A stretch of 64,000 nucleotides of DNA from Rhizophagus irregularis. Taxonomy: Eukaryota > Glomeromycota > Glomeromycetes > Glomerales > Glomeraceae. Where the stretch lies: positions 6,171,001 through 6,235,000 of the forward strand of contig NC_089429.1 of the NCBI RefSeq assembly GCF_026210795.1, in the 5' to 3' direction. The translations under genes and the position numbers were made by a program. Under the pieces are notes generated by a model, which saw only the letters and a list, made by a program, of their open reading frames with translations, was not told where the DNA came from and made no database searches. Positions 36,030 through 47,519 of the stretch are shown here, piece after piece. Numbering within the stretch: position 1 is the first letter of the stretch; each line of letters starts with the position of its first letter.

Positions 36030-36905
36030 ATCCCAGTCAAAAGTATTGGATCACTTTAAAATTATCACAAAGTTTACAAATTTTTTATTAAAAAATTAAT
36101 ATTTAGTTGGATAACCATTGCTATCTATTATACTTTTTACTAAATTTTCTAAAATTCCTAGTTCAATTTCCTCCAGAACAACCATTAATCAAGGTTTTTT
36201 GGATGTGGAGCATATTTTCCAAATCAACTCATTAATAAAAGGCAGTAGATTATTTTTTAAAATCTCGATATATAGAACCCATTATTTTGCTAGATACTTG
36301 AATTAAAGGTCCAATCTTATTTTTTGTAAAACACCCAAACCTTGATTTCCTGATTTAACTGTAGAAATTACAACTTACATCATATTTTCATGAGCAAACC
36401 AGCAATTATAAGCATCATTTTGGAACAATAAAAAATGATTCCATATTATTGTATCCCACTCAGAATCCAATAATGACACCATTCTAACTTTTTTCTACCA
36501 GCATGACCATAAAAGCCTTCAGCATGTAGGGTTCACTTTATAGTACTAGAACTTACTGAAGTTATTGATGCCTCATTGAATTTTCTATAATTTCTAAAGA
36601 TTGTTGTCTATCCTCTTTAATGATTTTTACAAGATATCTAACATTTCTCTTGGTGGTATACCAGACCTAGGAGTATTTGAAACTTGATGTTCTGTTTTAT
36701 ATTTCAATAATATTATGTATAATTGTCTTAGGATGGTCAAGAATATCTTTAATACTTCATTCACTATAATCACCTTTCAAGAGGCCATTCAAATTCACTA
36801 AGTTTGGCATTAAAAAAAATATATATTTGAATATTATTAGAGGTCTGTAGCTATGTGCAATTTATGTAATGATAATCATGTGGTTCAATACTTTTGGCTT
36901 GGTTA
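36030..36905 (-). mobile_element. Degenerate Tc1/mariner transposon
   Basis: Subterminal inverted repeats remain: CAGTCAAAAGTATTGGATCA at 36034 and the complement of GCCAAAAGTATTGAACCAC near 36881-36899. They enclose a decayed Tc1/mariner transposase. CAGT...CAAAAGTATT ends are typical of this superfamily. Exact outer ends and TA duplications are blurred. Confidence 0.65.
36096..36700 (-). pseudogene. Tc1/mariner transposase remnant
   Basis: On the minus strand the pieces are in family order. VRYLVKIIKEDRQQSLEIIE is the helix-turn-helix region, about 36650-36590. LHAEGFYGHAGRKK (in shifted frame) lies near 36530, EWDTIIW and LFQNDAYN near 36470-36410, and QGLGVLQK and IQVSSKIMGSIYRDF near 36340-36250. 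The C-terminus LENLVKSIIDSNGYPTKY ends at a TAA at 36096-36098. Multiple stops and frameshifts destroy the DDE/D catalytic frame. The order of blocks and the GYPTKY ending are characteristic of Tc1 transposases. Confidence 0.8.
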
Positions 36906-36909
36906 GCTA

Positions 36910-39900
36910 GTAAAGGCTTGGTTAGCTACTAATTGATTATAAACTTTATAATAGTTATACCAAACAACAACTGAGAGAGTGTAAACAAGATGAAAATACC
37001 CAAAAAGCACATGTTAATTCATATCTGTCAATTAATCCAAGTGATAAGGATTTTGTACATACTTCACTTTCCAAGAAATATGCAAGTTTACATATACGGA
37101 ACCATAGTAATTATAAATGGAGAAAAAAATATGCTATGACAATATATGACAAAGATATTTTAAAAGTGAAAAATATTTATGTGTTACAGTTAGAAATGTT
37201 AGCTAAAAACACAATGTATTACAGTAATGGCTACAAGATATGAAAAAATTGTTTAAGATAAAAAATATTCAGCCATAGTTGTTATTTTTTACATGAGATT
37301 CTATTATATAATAAGCACACCAATTGCAGCCATATTATAATCTCTCAGCAATTAACACACTCACAGATATATTTAATAATTTTAATGAAGTTTAAAAAGT
37401 TATTTATTTAAGGAAAAAAAAGTATTAGCAGTGAAGAATTTGTAATGAAATCAACCTTCTATTTTAACCCTTAAGAATAATAAGTTAGAACTTCAGTTAT
37501 CTGATATATTCAACCTATAAATTTTAACTACATTGTCATTTATGTTCAATATTAGAAAATTTATAATTGTGAGGTTGTTATTACATCTGGTAAATGGTCT
37601 TTCAAGGGTTGTTTAAACAAAAGGACAATTAACTTTGATTCTTAATTAAATAATAATACATTAATAATAAAGATAATAAAAACAAAAGGACCCATGTTAT
37701 GAAAAACAACTGGTCATTTTTGAAAATAGTATTATTAATTACACAAAAGAAACCTAATTTTGTATTGGCAAAAGAAGCAGCAAAAACAAAATATGAATTA
37801 TGGTGAATAATTTCCAGATAAAGATACTCTAGAAAAACAATTAGTTAATTGGAGAAGGAATTCCACAAAGTGAAATCAGCCAATCAATAATTACAAAGTT
37901 ATCAGAATATAGACCAACAATTTAAAGAAAATAATAACTTACAATAACTTAAGAACTTGAAGTTTTAGTTCATTCTGGTAACAAATTACTTTTATTATAT
38001 TTGACAACATAATAAGGATTTAACAACCTTCAAGAAGCTATTCCAAATGAAAATGAAAATCATTATATATTTATTATATTTATTATAAGAATCCTCACAA
38101 ATTGGATGCCATTTTGGTGGCTATCAACATTTTACATGACTTAATAATAATAAAGAAAGCTAAAGCTCCTAAATATTGCTGTGTAGGAAAATTAGTTGTA
38201 AAGTATTACCATAATAGCTTGAATCCTTTTTTGTAGATATCAAAAAAGAAATAATTAATTGAAAATATCTTTAAAATATTAGAAAAAGGTTTTTACAACC
38301 AGAACTAAATCAAGATATCAAGATACTATTTTAGTTCACAAATTCATTAAAAAACTTAGTGTATCAAGTGAATCAAGTAGTTAAGACAACTATTTAGCCT
38401 TTGGAATCTGATGATAATTGTTACCAAATAACCTTTATTATATCCAAAAAGATTCAAAAAACATTTGAAAATTTTATGTTAATAAGATCACACAATAATT
38501 ATTCAGTTCTTAATAATTACTATAATGGGAATTCATATTATAATATGATAAATAATAATGAATTCTTAAAGAGAAATAATTTGTGTTTAAAAAGAATTTT
38601 GTTATATATACTGAACCCAACCAGACTATTTAAAGTGCAAGTTTAAATGTAAATGTTATAGCATATTATTGTGATACAATTATAAAAACTCCTATATTTA
38701 ATATCCAAATCCCAAATATCTTAACTATATAATATAAAATCAATATAAACTAAAATTACAAAAGAATTAATTCTAACGCAAAATCATCAGTATGACAATA
38801 ACTAGCAATACAATCAGCCTGACCAGCAGCAATGAGGACCTGGATAATAAATATCAGTAGGATCATCAGAATGACAACCAGTGGGTTCTTCATACCAATC
38901 AGATTGATGGCCAGCAAGATGATTTTTAAATAATTTTTAAATTTGAACAGTTATATATAATGAAATTTGATAAACAAACTTTCTAATTGCTGACCAAAAA
39001 TTTCCATTTACATATATACTTGTAATATTATAAAAAAAATACATTTTTTTCCCAAGAATTCAATTGAATTATTTTAAAGTTTAACTGCTTCAATCTTATC
39101 AGATACATATAAAACTACTGTATTTCTGAATATTTGGATTTCAAAACTGAAAAAAATATAAAAAATACGTTTTCTCTTAAATCTAGCAAAGGCATAAAAG
39201 AAAATATCTGATATAAATTCAAAATAAGCATATTGTCTCGAAGCTCTCTCTTAGAATATAATTATTATATATTGAATACTATTGAACAAACATTTTTTTT
39301 AGTATCATCAGTTAAAAAATTATTTAATATTCAATTATGGCCAGAAAAAAAAAAATTTCTTTTTTAATATCAGACAAATTTTTTTAGTATTTCATTAAGT
39401 AGAAATGTCAAATAGTCAAAGTATCAAAACGAAAAATTTTTTTTTAGTATCAAAATAATATTTGGATTAGCTAATTTTTTTCAGTATTCCATTGGAATCA
39501 GCCAGATTTTTTTTGAATTACATTATGGATGTAGCTGATGTCTCACTATACAATATTAATACTAAAGTTTATTAATAATGTTGTTACGTAGTAAAATTAA
39601 TTTATACATCACTCTTAAAAAGGAATTAATTAATAAGATTAATTGGAATGTGAAATGTGTATATGGAAGGATAATTAAAGATTTAAGAACATTTTATAAG
39701 ATTGAGTATACAAACCACCTAATATAACCATAACTCTAACTCTTTCTAAAAATTATAATCCAAGAATTCAGTTTACAAAACCAGCCAATACGAAATTTTA
39801 CGAGACAAGTTATCAGAAACTTATGAAAAAGAAATTATTTAATTACAATGCAATATTGGTAAATCAGAAAAATTATAGTTTAAAAGGTTAGATTACAAAT

Positions 39901-39967
39901 ATTCTTAGTATAACTAGAATTCTTAATAGTACTCTTAGCATAGATATTCAAAATTTTCTATATTACA
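36910..39967. other. A+T-rich stretch with undeciphered coding scraps
   Basis: Plus-strand text near 36985-37220 (HTSLSKKYASLHIRNHSNYK) and 38401-38646, and minus-strand text near 38770-38925 (AGHQSDWYEEPTGCHSDDPT), look protein-like but short. I recognise no family and no intact gene. The remainder is A/T homopolymer-rich. Confidence 0.3.
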
Positions 39968-39968
39968 A

Positions 39969-39998
39969 CTAGGATTCACCTGTTAACTACGTTAACAG
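39969..39998 (-). other. Helitron 3' hairpin and CTAG terminus
   Basis: On the plus strand, CTAG (39969-39972), GATTCAC, then CTGTTAAC-TAC-GTTAACAG (39980-39998) forms a perfect 8-bp hairpin. It begins 44 bases beyond the helicase stop codon. This is the rolling-circle termination signal. Confidence 0.85.
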
Positions 39999-40041
39999 TT
40001 AATGTTTAAATATATTTATATTAAATTATAATAAAAAATTT

Positions 40042-43000
40042 TTATTGAAAAATTTCTGGATAAACAACATTATAAGTATAATTAATTAAATTTGCATTAT
40101 CTCCTAATTGTTTAATAATAAGAATTTTTAAATTTTTTCTTGATGTTATTCTTGAACATGCAACATATAATTGCCCATGAGAAAATACAGGAGTTGGAAG
40201 ATACAAACCAACCCAATTTAATGATTGTCCCTGGGATTTATTAATAGTCATTGCAAATGCTGGTTGTACTGGAAATTGACGACGTTTAAGAGTAAAAGGA
40301 AAATTAGTATTTGAAGGTGATAAAGTAATACGTGGAATAAAAGTATATAATCCAGCATGTTTTCCAGTAATAATTTCTGCTTCAATAACATGCTTTTGAA
40401 AAGAACGACAAATTAATCTAGTTCCATTACAAAGACCATCAGATGGATTAAGATTACGTAATAATATAATTGGAGATCCTATTTTTAATGATAATTTATG
40501 AGGAGGAAGTCCTCCAATAGTTAAAGAATTAAGAAATTCTATTGGATACTGATGTTCTGGATTTGTTTGTTCTTCAATTATATCAGCACTATAATATTCA
40601 ACTGCTTCTCCAGGAAACTGATCCATAATAATAGTATTAACATTATTAACATCAACATTTTTTGGAGTAAGTATAGCATGTTCAACCAAATATTGAGGAT
40701 TAAAATGAGTTGTAAAATTAGAATAAATAAAATTAATAAGATCATTAATATTTTGTGATGGTAAAATAATATCATTAGGAAGTCGAATAATATTATTTTC
40801 TAATCCTCTAATAGTAGGGATACGTCCCTCTCCAACTTTAAGTAACCATTCAGCAAATTCCTTTTGTTCAGCAGCATCAGGTTGATTTTCTGTACGAAAT
40901 AAACGCATATTAATCTTCAATGTTATTAATTTTACATGAGTCCATAAAGTTGATCTTCGTAAGCAAGATCCTACAATATCTTCACGATTTCCTTTTATTA
41001 CTACTGGAAGTATTTGACGAAAATCACCTCCAAATACTATAACTTTACCTCCAAATGGTTTTTCTTCTAATAATGGATCTATAGCTTTCATAAGATCTTT
41101 TAATGTTCTATCAACAGCTTCAAATGCATATCTATGTGTCATTGGAGCTTCATCCCATATAATAAGTTTTGCAATTTGTAAAAGTGAAGCTAAATCTGAA
41201 TTATGTTTTATAGAACAGGTAGAATCTTCATGGATATTAATAGGAATTTTAAAACAGGAATGAGCTGTTCGACCACCTGGTAAAAGAAGTGCAGCAATAC
41301 CTGAAGAAGCTACAGCAAGAGCAATATCTCCATTTGAACGAACTTTTCCAAGTAAAGTACTATATTATATTATTATTAGTATATATATATATTGTATTGT
41401 ATTATTAATAATTAGTAAATTAAAATAAAAAATGCTTACTTATATAAAAAGGTCTTTCCAGTTCCACCTGGACCATCCACAAAAAAAATATCAGAAGTAT
41501 TATTTTCTACAGCTGTAATAATTTTTTTAAATGCAGCTTGCTGATCTATATTTAAACGGGAAAAATTATCTTCAGTAGATTTTGCAAGTTCTTCAATTTC
41601 ATATTGTTGTTCTTCTCTAATTAAACGATTAGTATTTTGTTCATTATTAGGAGAAATAGTTGGAATAGGCATATTTGGAAATTCACTAAGATTTCTTCCA
41701 TATTTACTTAAAATAGATTGCAAATGATAAAGAGCTCTATTACGTATATCATCTGTAAGTTCTAGAGTCATATTTCCAGTATTTTGACGAACTTGGAAAA
41801 GAATATCATCACTAAGAGTAGAAATATGTGTCTCCCAAAGTACTTCAGGTCTTGTTACTTCACAAAATAAAAGTAAAATAGCAAATAATTTACGTAATTG
41901 TATTCCAGTTTGTATTTGTTCAGCTTCCTTTAAACATTGATCCCATTCTTCATCATTTTGCAATAAGCCTAAAGCAATACATGCTTCTTTAAAAGAAGAA
42001 TAAATAATTCCATTTACTGTACGAAGATTTTCAAAAGAAGTAGCACCACAAATAATATTAAGTAACATTCTTAAATAATATTGTTCACCTGCTGCAGGAT
42101 GAACAAAATTCATACGACCAATAGAATCACCTCTTTGTCTTGGTTTCCAAATTTTAGTTTGATTATTATAAACCCATTGAATAGGAAAATCTGCATATGT
42201 AGTTTGTTTTGCATTTGGATATTTAGTGTTAGCATCAAACCATGCAGTAAGAGTAGATTTTTCTATAGTAGAACGTCTAATTATATCTTCTAACCGTTCA
42301 TCATCTTGAAATAATACCATATGTTGACCTGGAAGATGAACACATAATTGTATAACATCAGGTTTTTCATTATGTAAACGATAATGAAATATTCTCCATG
42401 AAGCTTCTGATGCTGAAATATAGCGAGCATCAAGATATAAATTTATTTCATCATTCACAATTTCTACAGTAGCACGATCATGACCTTTGTATACATATTT
42501 AAAAAGATATTTTATAGCAGTAATTGATGAACAAATTTCCACATTAATATGACAATTATATTTGGTTGTAAGATAAGGATTATATGGTACTACCCAACGA
42601 TTATCTAACTTAATTTTATTTACTTCTATAGTTTGATTGTCATTTCTTCGTCTATAAATAGGATAACCATCTTCATTTTCTATAGTATTTTCCTGAAAAT
42701 TTCGTGGATATCTTTTAGAGCATTTTCCATCTTTCATACATGGAGCATTTAAATTAAGTATACCACATGGTCCATGCATCATTGTTTGCTTAACAGTGTT
42801 AAATGTATCAGGATTACTATTTTTATTAGGAATTTCAGCTGATATAATTGTATCATAATCTGCAACAGTTTTGGGTTTATAAGTTTGAGCAAGAATAAGA
42901 AGAACATGAGCATGTGGTAATCCACGTTTTTGAAATTCTATTGTATATAAATAAGCTAATACTTTTCCAAAAATATCTTCTTTTAAAATATCATTAAATA

Positions 43001-44540
43001 TTGCTTTTAATTTCATATTAAATATACGACTAATTAAATCAGGACGATCTTGTGCAGTTTGACCCAAAAGAAGAGCATTTTGAATTTCAGGCCATTTTGG
43101 ATTGCAAGTTATTGTAATAAATAAATCAGGTTTTCCAAATACTCGTACAATAGCCATTGCATCTTGATATAATTTATGCATTTGTCGAGGACCTCCAGTA
43201 AAACTTGATGGTAATATAATTCGTTGTCCTACATTTGTTGTTCTATCACCTGAAATCATTGCATCTTGAATTCCATTATATAATTCTGCACGTATTCGTT
43301 TTTGATTAAATCTTAAATAATTAAGACGTGTATGTTCTACTATTGTATACATATCAACAATCCATTGTTGAAAAAGTCGACCAAAATAATGTAAAGTTGT
43401 TGCTTCATTAGAACGACCAATTTGAAGTCGATAGGCAAAATAATTCATTGCAGTAACATATTTTTCATCTGTTTCATCATTATCACTATAAATTTCTAAT
43501 ACTTCATTATTATTATCATGTATAGAAATATTATCATTTTTATTATATATAGGTATTTTAGGATGCCATCCATCTTCACCTCTAGGAAACATAAGAACAT
43601 AATGAAGTGGTGTATAAGCACAATGTAGTTCTGAAATTCGCTTTATATTACCTTCATGTGGTTGCAATACAATATCTCGATTTTGGTGTTCTATTTCTTG
43701 TCCATTACCTATCATAATAGCTGCAACTTCTGATGCATTTGGAGTATTATAACGTCGAGGATCCTTTGTTCTATTATTAGTAATTACTAATTTTAAATCT
43801 AATGAAGGATTATGTTTTAACAAATTTCCAGCTTGACGAAATTGATTAACATATGGATTAATATCATGTAACATTTGTTGTAATTCTCCAAGAATCATAG
43901 GATCAAGTCCAGGCATTATATTTAATCTATTTTGTATTTCATGATCAGTATCATAAATATATATTTGAGCAAATTGAGGTTGGGTTTCAGAATTGGGTAA
44001 TAAAGAACCAATTCTATGATACATTTCTCCATGAATACGAAAAGTATAAATACCACTGGTACCAGTAATCTGTTGGTCAATTTTTGCTCCTATTGATGTA
44101 AAAGATAAAGCAGAATTATACATTCTAATATTTTGTCTAAATGTACATGAGCGTGGATCAGTTCCAGTAAGAAGTGTATTAAGAGGTGATGGTAATTCTT
44201 GAAGAAAAGGAAGTATTACTTTGCCTCTTGCACAGCAAGTACTAAATACTGGTAATTTTACTGATTTATTAATTCTTTCATCTAACCACATCATAGCTCC
44301 ACACTCATTACATTTATAAGTCATATTACCTAATGTATGATGATGTAATCCAAGAGAAATCCATGGATAAATACGTGCTTTTGGAATTGGTAATAATTCA
44401 ATAATTTCATCAGTAACTTCTTTTGTTCTTTTTGATGATGCTGTATTTTCTTTTTCAATTCTCCTTTTTCGCTCACGATAAGTTCGTTGACGATCAGCCT
44501 GAAGTATTTTTTGACGTTCTCTAAGCATTTCACTATTCAT
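40042..44540 (-). CDS. Helitron Rep-helicase (RepHel), two exons, 1,472 aa
   Basis: Exon 1 is 44540-41440 and exon 2 is 41359-40042; joined length is 4,419 nt, an exact multiple of three ending in TAA. Residues 77-103 hold a C-x2-C...CC zinc-finger-like cluster. A Helitron_like_N domain follows, with [13 protein letters not shown] at about 474-486, the HUH nickase motif GLPHAH at 540-545, and the two catalytic tyrosines in KYLFKYVYK (Y678, Y682). The C-terminal PIF1-type SF1 helicase has Walker A GPGGTGKT at 1023-1030, continuing as FLYNTLLGK across the splice, Walker B-like [21 protein letters not shown] and YVACSR near the end. All key catalytic motifs are present, consistent with an autonomous element. 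The helicase Walker A would be cut off without splicing. Internal opposite-strand frames are shadows. Confidence 0.95.
41360..41439 (-). other. 80-nt intron in the RepHel gene
   Basis: The minus strand reads AA|GTAAGCATTTT at the donor (41439) and ATAATATAG|TACTTTACTT at the acceptor (41360). Removing it turns a stop codon directly after the Walker A motif into an open frame, joining FLYN to [10 protein letters not shown], exactly the PIF1 helicase continuation. A+T-rich, with a CTAATTATTAAT stretch as possible branch region. Confidence 0.9.
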
Positions 44541-44629
44541 GTTATTTATATTTTAAAGTTTAAATTAATATAAATTGTAATTTTTTTTGGTTTATTTAAA
44601 TAAATTTAATATATAATATATATATGATA

Positions 44630-44885
44630 TTAAAAATTTGATTTTTTTAAATTCCACTTTATTTATATTTAAATTTAATAATTAAATAAAAAAAATTTTA
44701 AAATTAAACTTTATTAATATAACTAATAAACTTAATTTTTTTGTTTTACATATTTAGAATTTAAAATGGTTTTTTTTTTCTTTATAATCCTAAAAAAAAT
44801 GCATAAATGGTCTTTTTTTCTTTATTCTTTATAATCCTAAAAAAGATACATAAATTAAAGTAAGTACTGCATTTATAGAAATCAA
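44630..44885. other. A+T-rich flank of the Helitron
   Basis: Contains a short duplication of CTTTATAATCCTAAAAAA (44779 and 44827). No gene. Confidence 0.45.
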
Positions 44886-44889
44886 ACAA

Positions 44890-45285
44890 TTTTTGTTAAA
44901 ATAAAAATTGGCCTCAGAACACTTAGGTTACCAAGATTTTCAACCTTAAGAATCAAAAATGCAATAAGTGGGTTGAGCTCTTCCGGCGGGGTCTACCTCA
45001 TTAGAGTGTCCCTTAGGTCGTCAGCCATTAGCACCCAACTGCCTATGACCCAATGATACATCACCACTACCTTCCGATACCACAAGATCCCAAGTATTAC
45101 ATAGGAGCACGGCGCTTTCGCTATGTGCATACCCTGCCTCCATGATACGGCCTACCATATAGAGGTCTTAATGGTGCATTTCATCAGCGGGCCAAAAAAC
45201 CCTCGAATGATCCCCCAATTACAGTAGTACCTTGTAATCTGCATATAGTTTCCGTTTTGGTCGGTTCCCACGGGTGAGTCTTTTT
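44890..45285. other. GC-richer island of unknown nature
   Basis: About 400 bp at near 47% G+C in a ~25% G+C neighbourhood, rich in distinct non-repetitive words (GGCGGGGTCTACCTCATTAG, CACCCAACTGCCTATGACCC). No frame is open on either strand over the block, and it does not resemble 5S, tRNA or large rRNA as far as I can tell. It could be a SINE, an LTR fragment or a structured RNA. It abuts the tandem repeats of array B. Confidence 0.5.
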
Positions 45286-45289
45286 TCAT

Positions 45290-45960
45290 TTTCATTGTTT
45301 CTTTTTTTTATTTGTTAAAGAAAAAATGAAATAAAAAAGAAACGGAGTTAAAAAAAAAGGAAATTTTTTTTTGTAAAACGAAAAGAACAGCCGATAAGGG
45401 AGGAAAAAAAATGTTTTTTTTTTTAAACGAAAAGGAATGGCCGATGAGGGGACAAAAACAAAATAATAATTTTTTTTTAAATGAAAGGACCGAAAAAAAA
45501 CAAAAAATTAAAAAAAAAGGATTTTTTTTTAAAAAAAAAACGAAAGGGGGGGGAAGTTAAAATGAAAGGACCGAAAAAAAAACAAAAAATTAAAAAAAAA
45601 GGATTTTTTTTTAAACGAAATGAATGACCGATGAGGGAGGAAAAAAATGTGTTTTTTTTTAAAAAAAAAACGAAAGGGGGGGAAGTTAAAATGAAAGGAC
45701 CGAAAAAAAAACAAAAAATTAAAAAAAAAAAGGATTTTTTTTTAAACGAAATGAATGACCGATGAGGGAGGAAAAAAATGTGTTTTTTTTTAAAAAAAAA
45801 ACGAAAGGGGGGGGGAAGTTAAAATGAAAGGACCGAAAAAAAAACAAAAAATTAAAAAAAAAAAGGATTTTTTTTTAAACGAAATGAATGACCGATGAGG
45901 GAGAAAAAAAAATGTGTTTTTTTTTAAAAAAAAAAACGAAAGGGAGGGGAAGTTAATTTT
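45290..45960. repeat. ~135-bp tandem repeat
   Basis: About five units, the last three very alike, carry AAAATGAAAGGACCGAAAAA, then GGATTTTTTTTTAAACGAAA, TGAATGACCGATGAGGGAGG and ACGAAAGGGGGGG in order. Long A, T and G homopolymers vary in length between units. The minus-strand frame at 45529-45714 is a translation of this repeat. Confidence 0.85.
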
Positions 45961-46139
45961 TCATAAACGGAAAAAAAAAAATCTGATTTAATTGAACTAT
46001 TCGAAGTGATTAAAAATAAGTACTTACTTTAATATCCCGCACCAAATACACAATATACGCCAAAATTTTCTTTGTTTTACGGGTTAACGAAGACTCCCTA
46101 ATATTAACGAAATAGTTTAATATTGTTTCCATTCTCGGC

Positions 46140-47500
46140 TCTTCGACAATTTCGGCGCTTTGGAATTTAAGGTGAGTTCTTGTTTTTCGTTCTCTTTTTT
46201 TTCGTTTTCACTTCGTTCTAATTTCGTTTCTTTTTAGGTCCTGGTTCTTAGCATTTCGGCTCTTCGGTTAATTATCTAATCTATGAACTAACCGCGGAGA
46301 ATCGGGATAATCAAACTGCAATGTTGAAAATGTTGGAGAAAGAAAATTAAAAAATTCTGAACGTCTTTAGAATAGGCTGATTAAGAGATCAAATACCATA
46401 TAATAAACACCATCAACATGATTAAGCGTTTCGGTCCACCTTTCATAGAACGAAGGTACGTCTTTTTTTTCGTTCTTTTCGGTCTTGTTTCGTTCTTTTC
46501 GATCTTGTTTCATTTTTTTTGATCTTGTTTCGATCTTGTTTCATTCTAACTTTTCTCTGTTCTTAGGTCCCGGTTCTTTGACAGATACCACCGGATAGCT
46601 GGGATTATCTATTCTCCAGACCAATGCATTCGATAAAATATACATACCTTTATCACCAGGAATAAACTCCTTCGAAGGATAAAGCTCTACCTCACCATCC
46701 GGATTCACCCACTTATACATGTGATTAATTAAATTAATAAAGTAAGTTTACTACTCTCATAATATTATCAACCACATGTATACCTGTAAATAAAACGTAG
46801 TAAGAGAGCTCTTCGGTTCGAAGGTATGTCCTTTTTTTTCGTTTCTTTGTTATTTCGTTTCTTTGTTGTTTTCGTTTCTTTGTTTTCGTTCTTTTCGTTC
46901 TAACTTTTCTCTGTTCTTAGGTCCCGGTTCTTTGGCATTTCGGCTCTTCGGTTCGAAGGTATGTCCTTTTTTTCGTTTCTTTGTTGTTTCGTTTTTGTTC
47001 TTTTCGTTCTAACAAACTCTTTTTTTCCTCTTAGGTCCTGGTTCTTTCTTCAACAACTTCGGCGCTTTGGCAATTCAGTTCCACATTTCGGTTCTAAGGT
47101 GGGTTCTTTTTTGTTTATATTTGTTTTCTTTTTCGTTTTCGCTTCGTTCTAACTTATTTCCTCTTAGGTCCCAGTTCTTTCTTCGGCTACTTCGGCACTT
47201 TGGCATTTCGGTTTCACACACAGGTGGGTCCTTTTCTTTTTTTTTTTGTTTTCTTTTTCGTTTTCTAAATTATTTCTAACTTCTTTTTCTTTTCTTCTTT
47301 TTTTTTTGTTTACTTCTTTCAGTTCTTCTTTCTTTTCGTTTCTTTTTCGTTTTTTTCACTGCGCTTTTTTTATTTTTTTTTTAAGAAAAAGGAGAAAGAA
47401 AATGACTAAACGCGTAATTATTTTTGACGCGTTATATATACATAAATATCAAGATCGGTACTTTTGCGCACGATGTGGTCACACAATTGTAAATGGTTAA
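46140..47500 (+). repeat. Array B: repeated exon/intron-like units, possible gene
   Basis: Six candidate introns have matching signals: 46172-46237 (GTGAGT), 46456-46566 (GTACGT), 46824-46920 (GTATGT), 46959-47034 (GTATGT), 47099-47167 (GTGGGT) and 47224-47322 (GTGGGT). All carry CTAAY 15-50 nt before the acceptor (TTCTAAC in five). The first five end in TTAG and the last in TTTCAG. The exon-like blocks between the first five begin GTCCYRGTTCTT and most contain TTTCGGCTCTTCGGTT-like text; lengths are 38 (46921-46958), 64 (47035-47098) and 56 nt (47168-47223), with longer blocks at 46238-46455 and 46567-46823. Neighbouring introns are similar to each other, so exon plus intron duplicated as a unit. 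No single long product could be assembled with confidence, so coding status is open. Frames at 46961-47500 partly shadow it. Confidence 0.6.
47402..47500 (+). CDS. Tiny open frame with CxxC motif, possible last exon
   Basis: Reads 32 residues from MTKRVIIFDALYIH to FCARCGHTIVNG. The C-x2-C is a possible half zinc ribbon. It directly follows array B and could be that transcript's terminal exon or a chance frame. Base composition is less T-rich than the array. Confidence 0.25.
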   Translation: MTKRVIIFDALYIHKYQDRYFCARCGHTIVNG

Positions 47501-47519
47501 TTTATGTGGGTAGTCTAAA

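Larger units (their letters stand above)
39969..44627 (-). mobile_element. Putatively autonomous Helitron
   Basis: Transcribed and polar on the minus strand. The 3' end (39969) is canonical: an 8-bp perfect stem CTGTTAAC/GTTAACAG with loop GTA, seven nucleotides, CTAG, then host T (39968 is A on plus). The proposed 5' end at 44627 starts TCATATATATATTATATAT after a host A. TC at the 5' end and insertion between A and T are the rules for Helitrons. The only gene inside is the intact Rep-helicase. The 5' end is less certain than the 3' end because TC after A is frequent in A+T-rich DNA; an alternative start lies further out. Confidence 0.75.

Noticed and set aside
40552-42293. Small frames on either strand inside the Helitron gene
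   Set aside because: Shadows of the RepHel coding frame.
45529-45714. Phe/Lys-rich minus-strand frame
   Set aside because: Lies wholly in the ~135-bp tandem repeat and consists of homopolymer translation.
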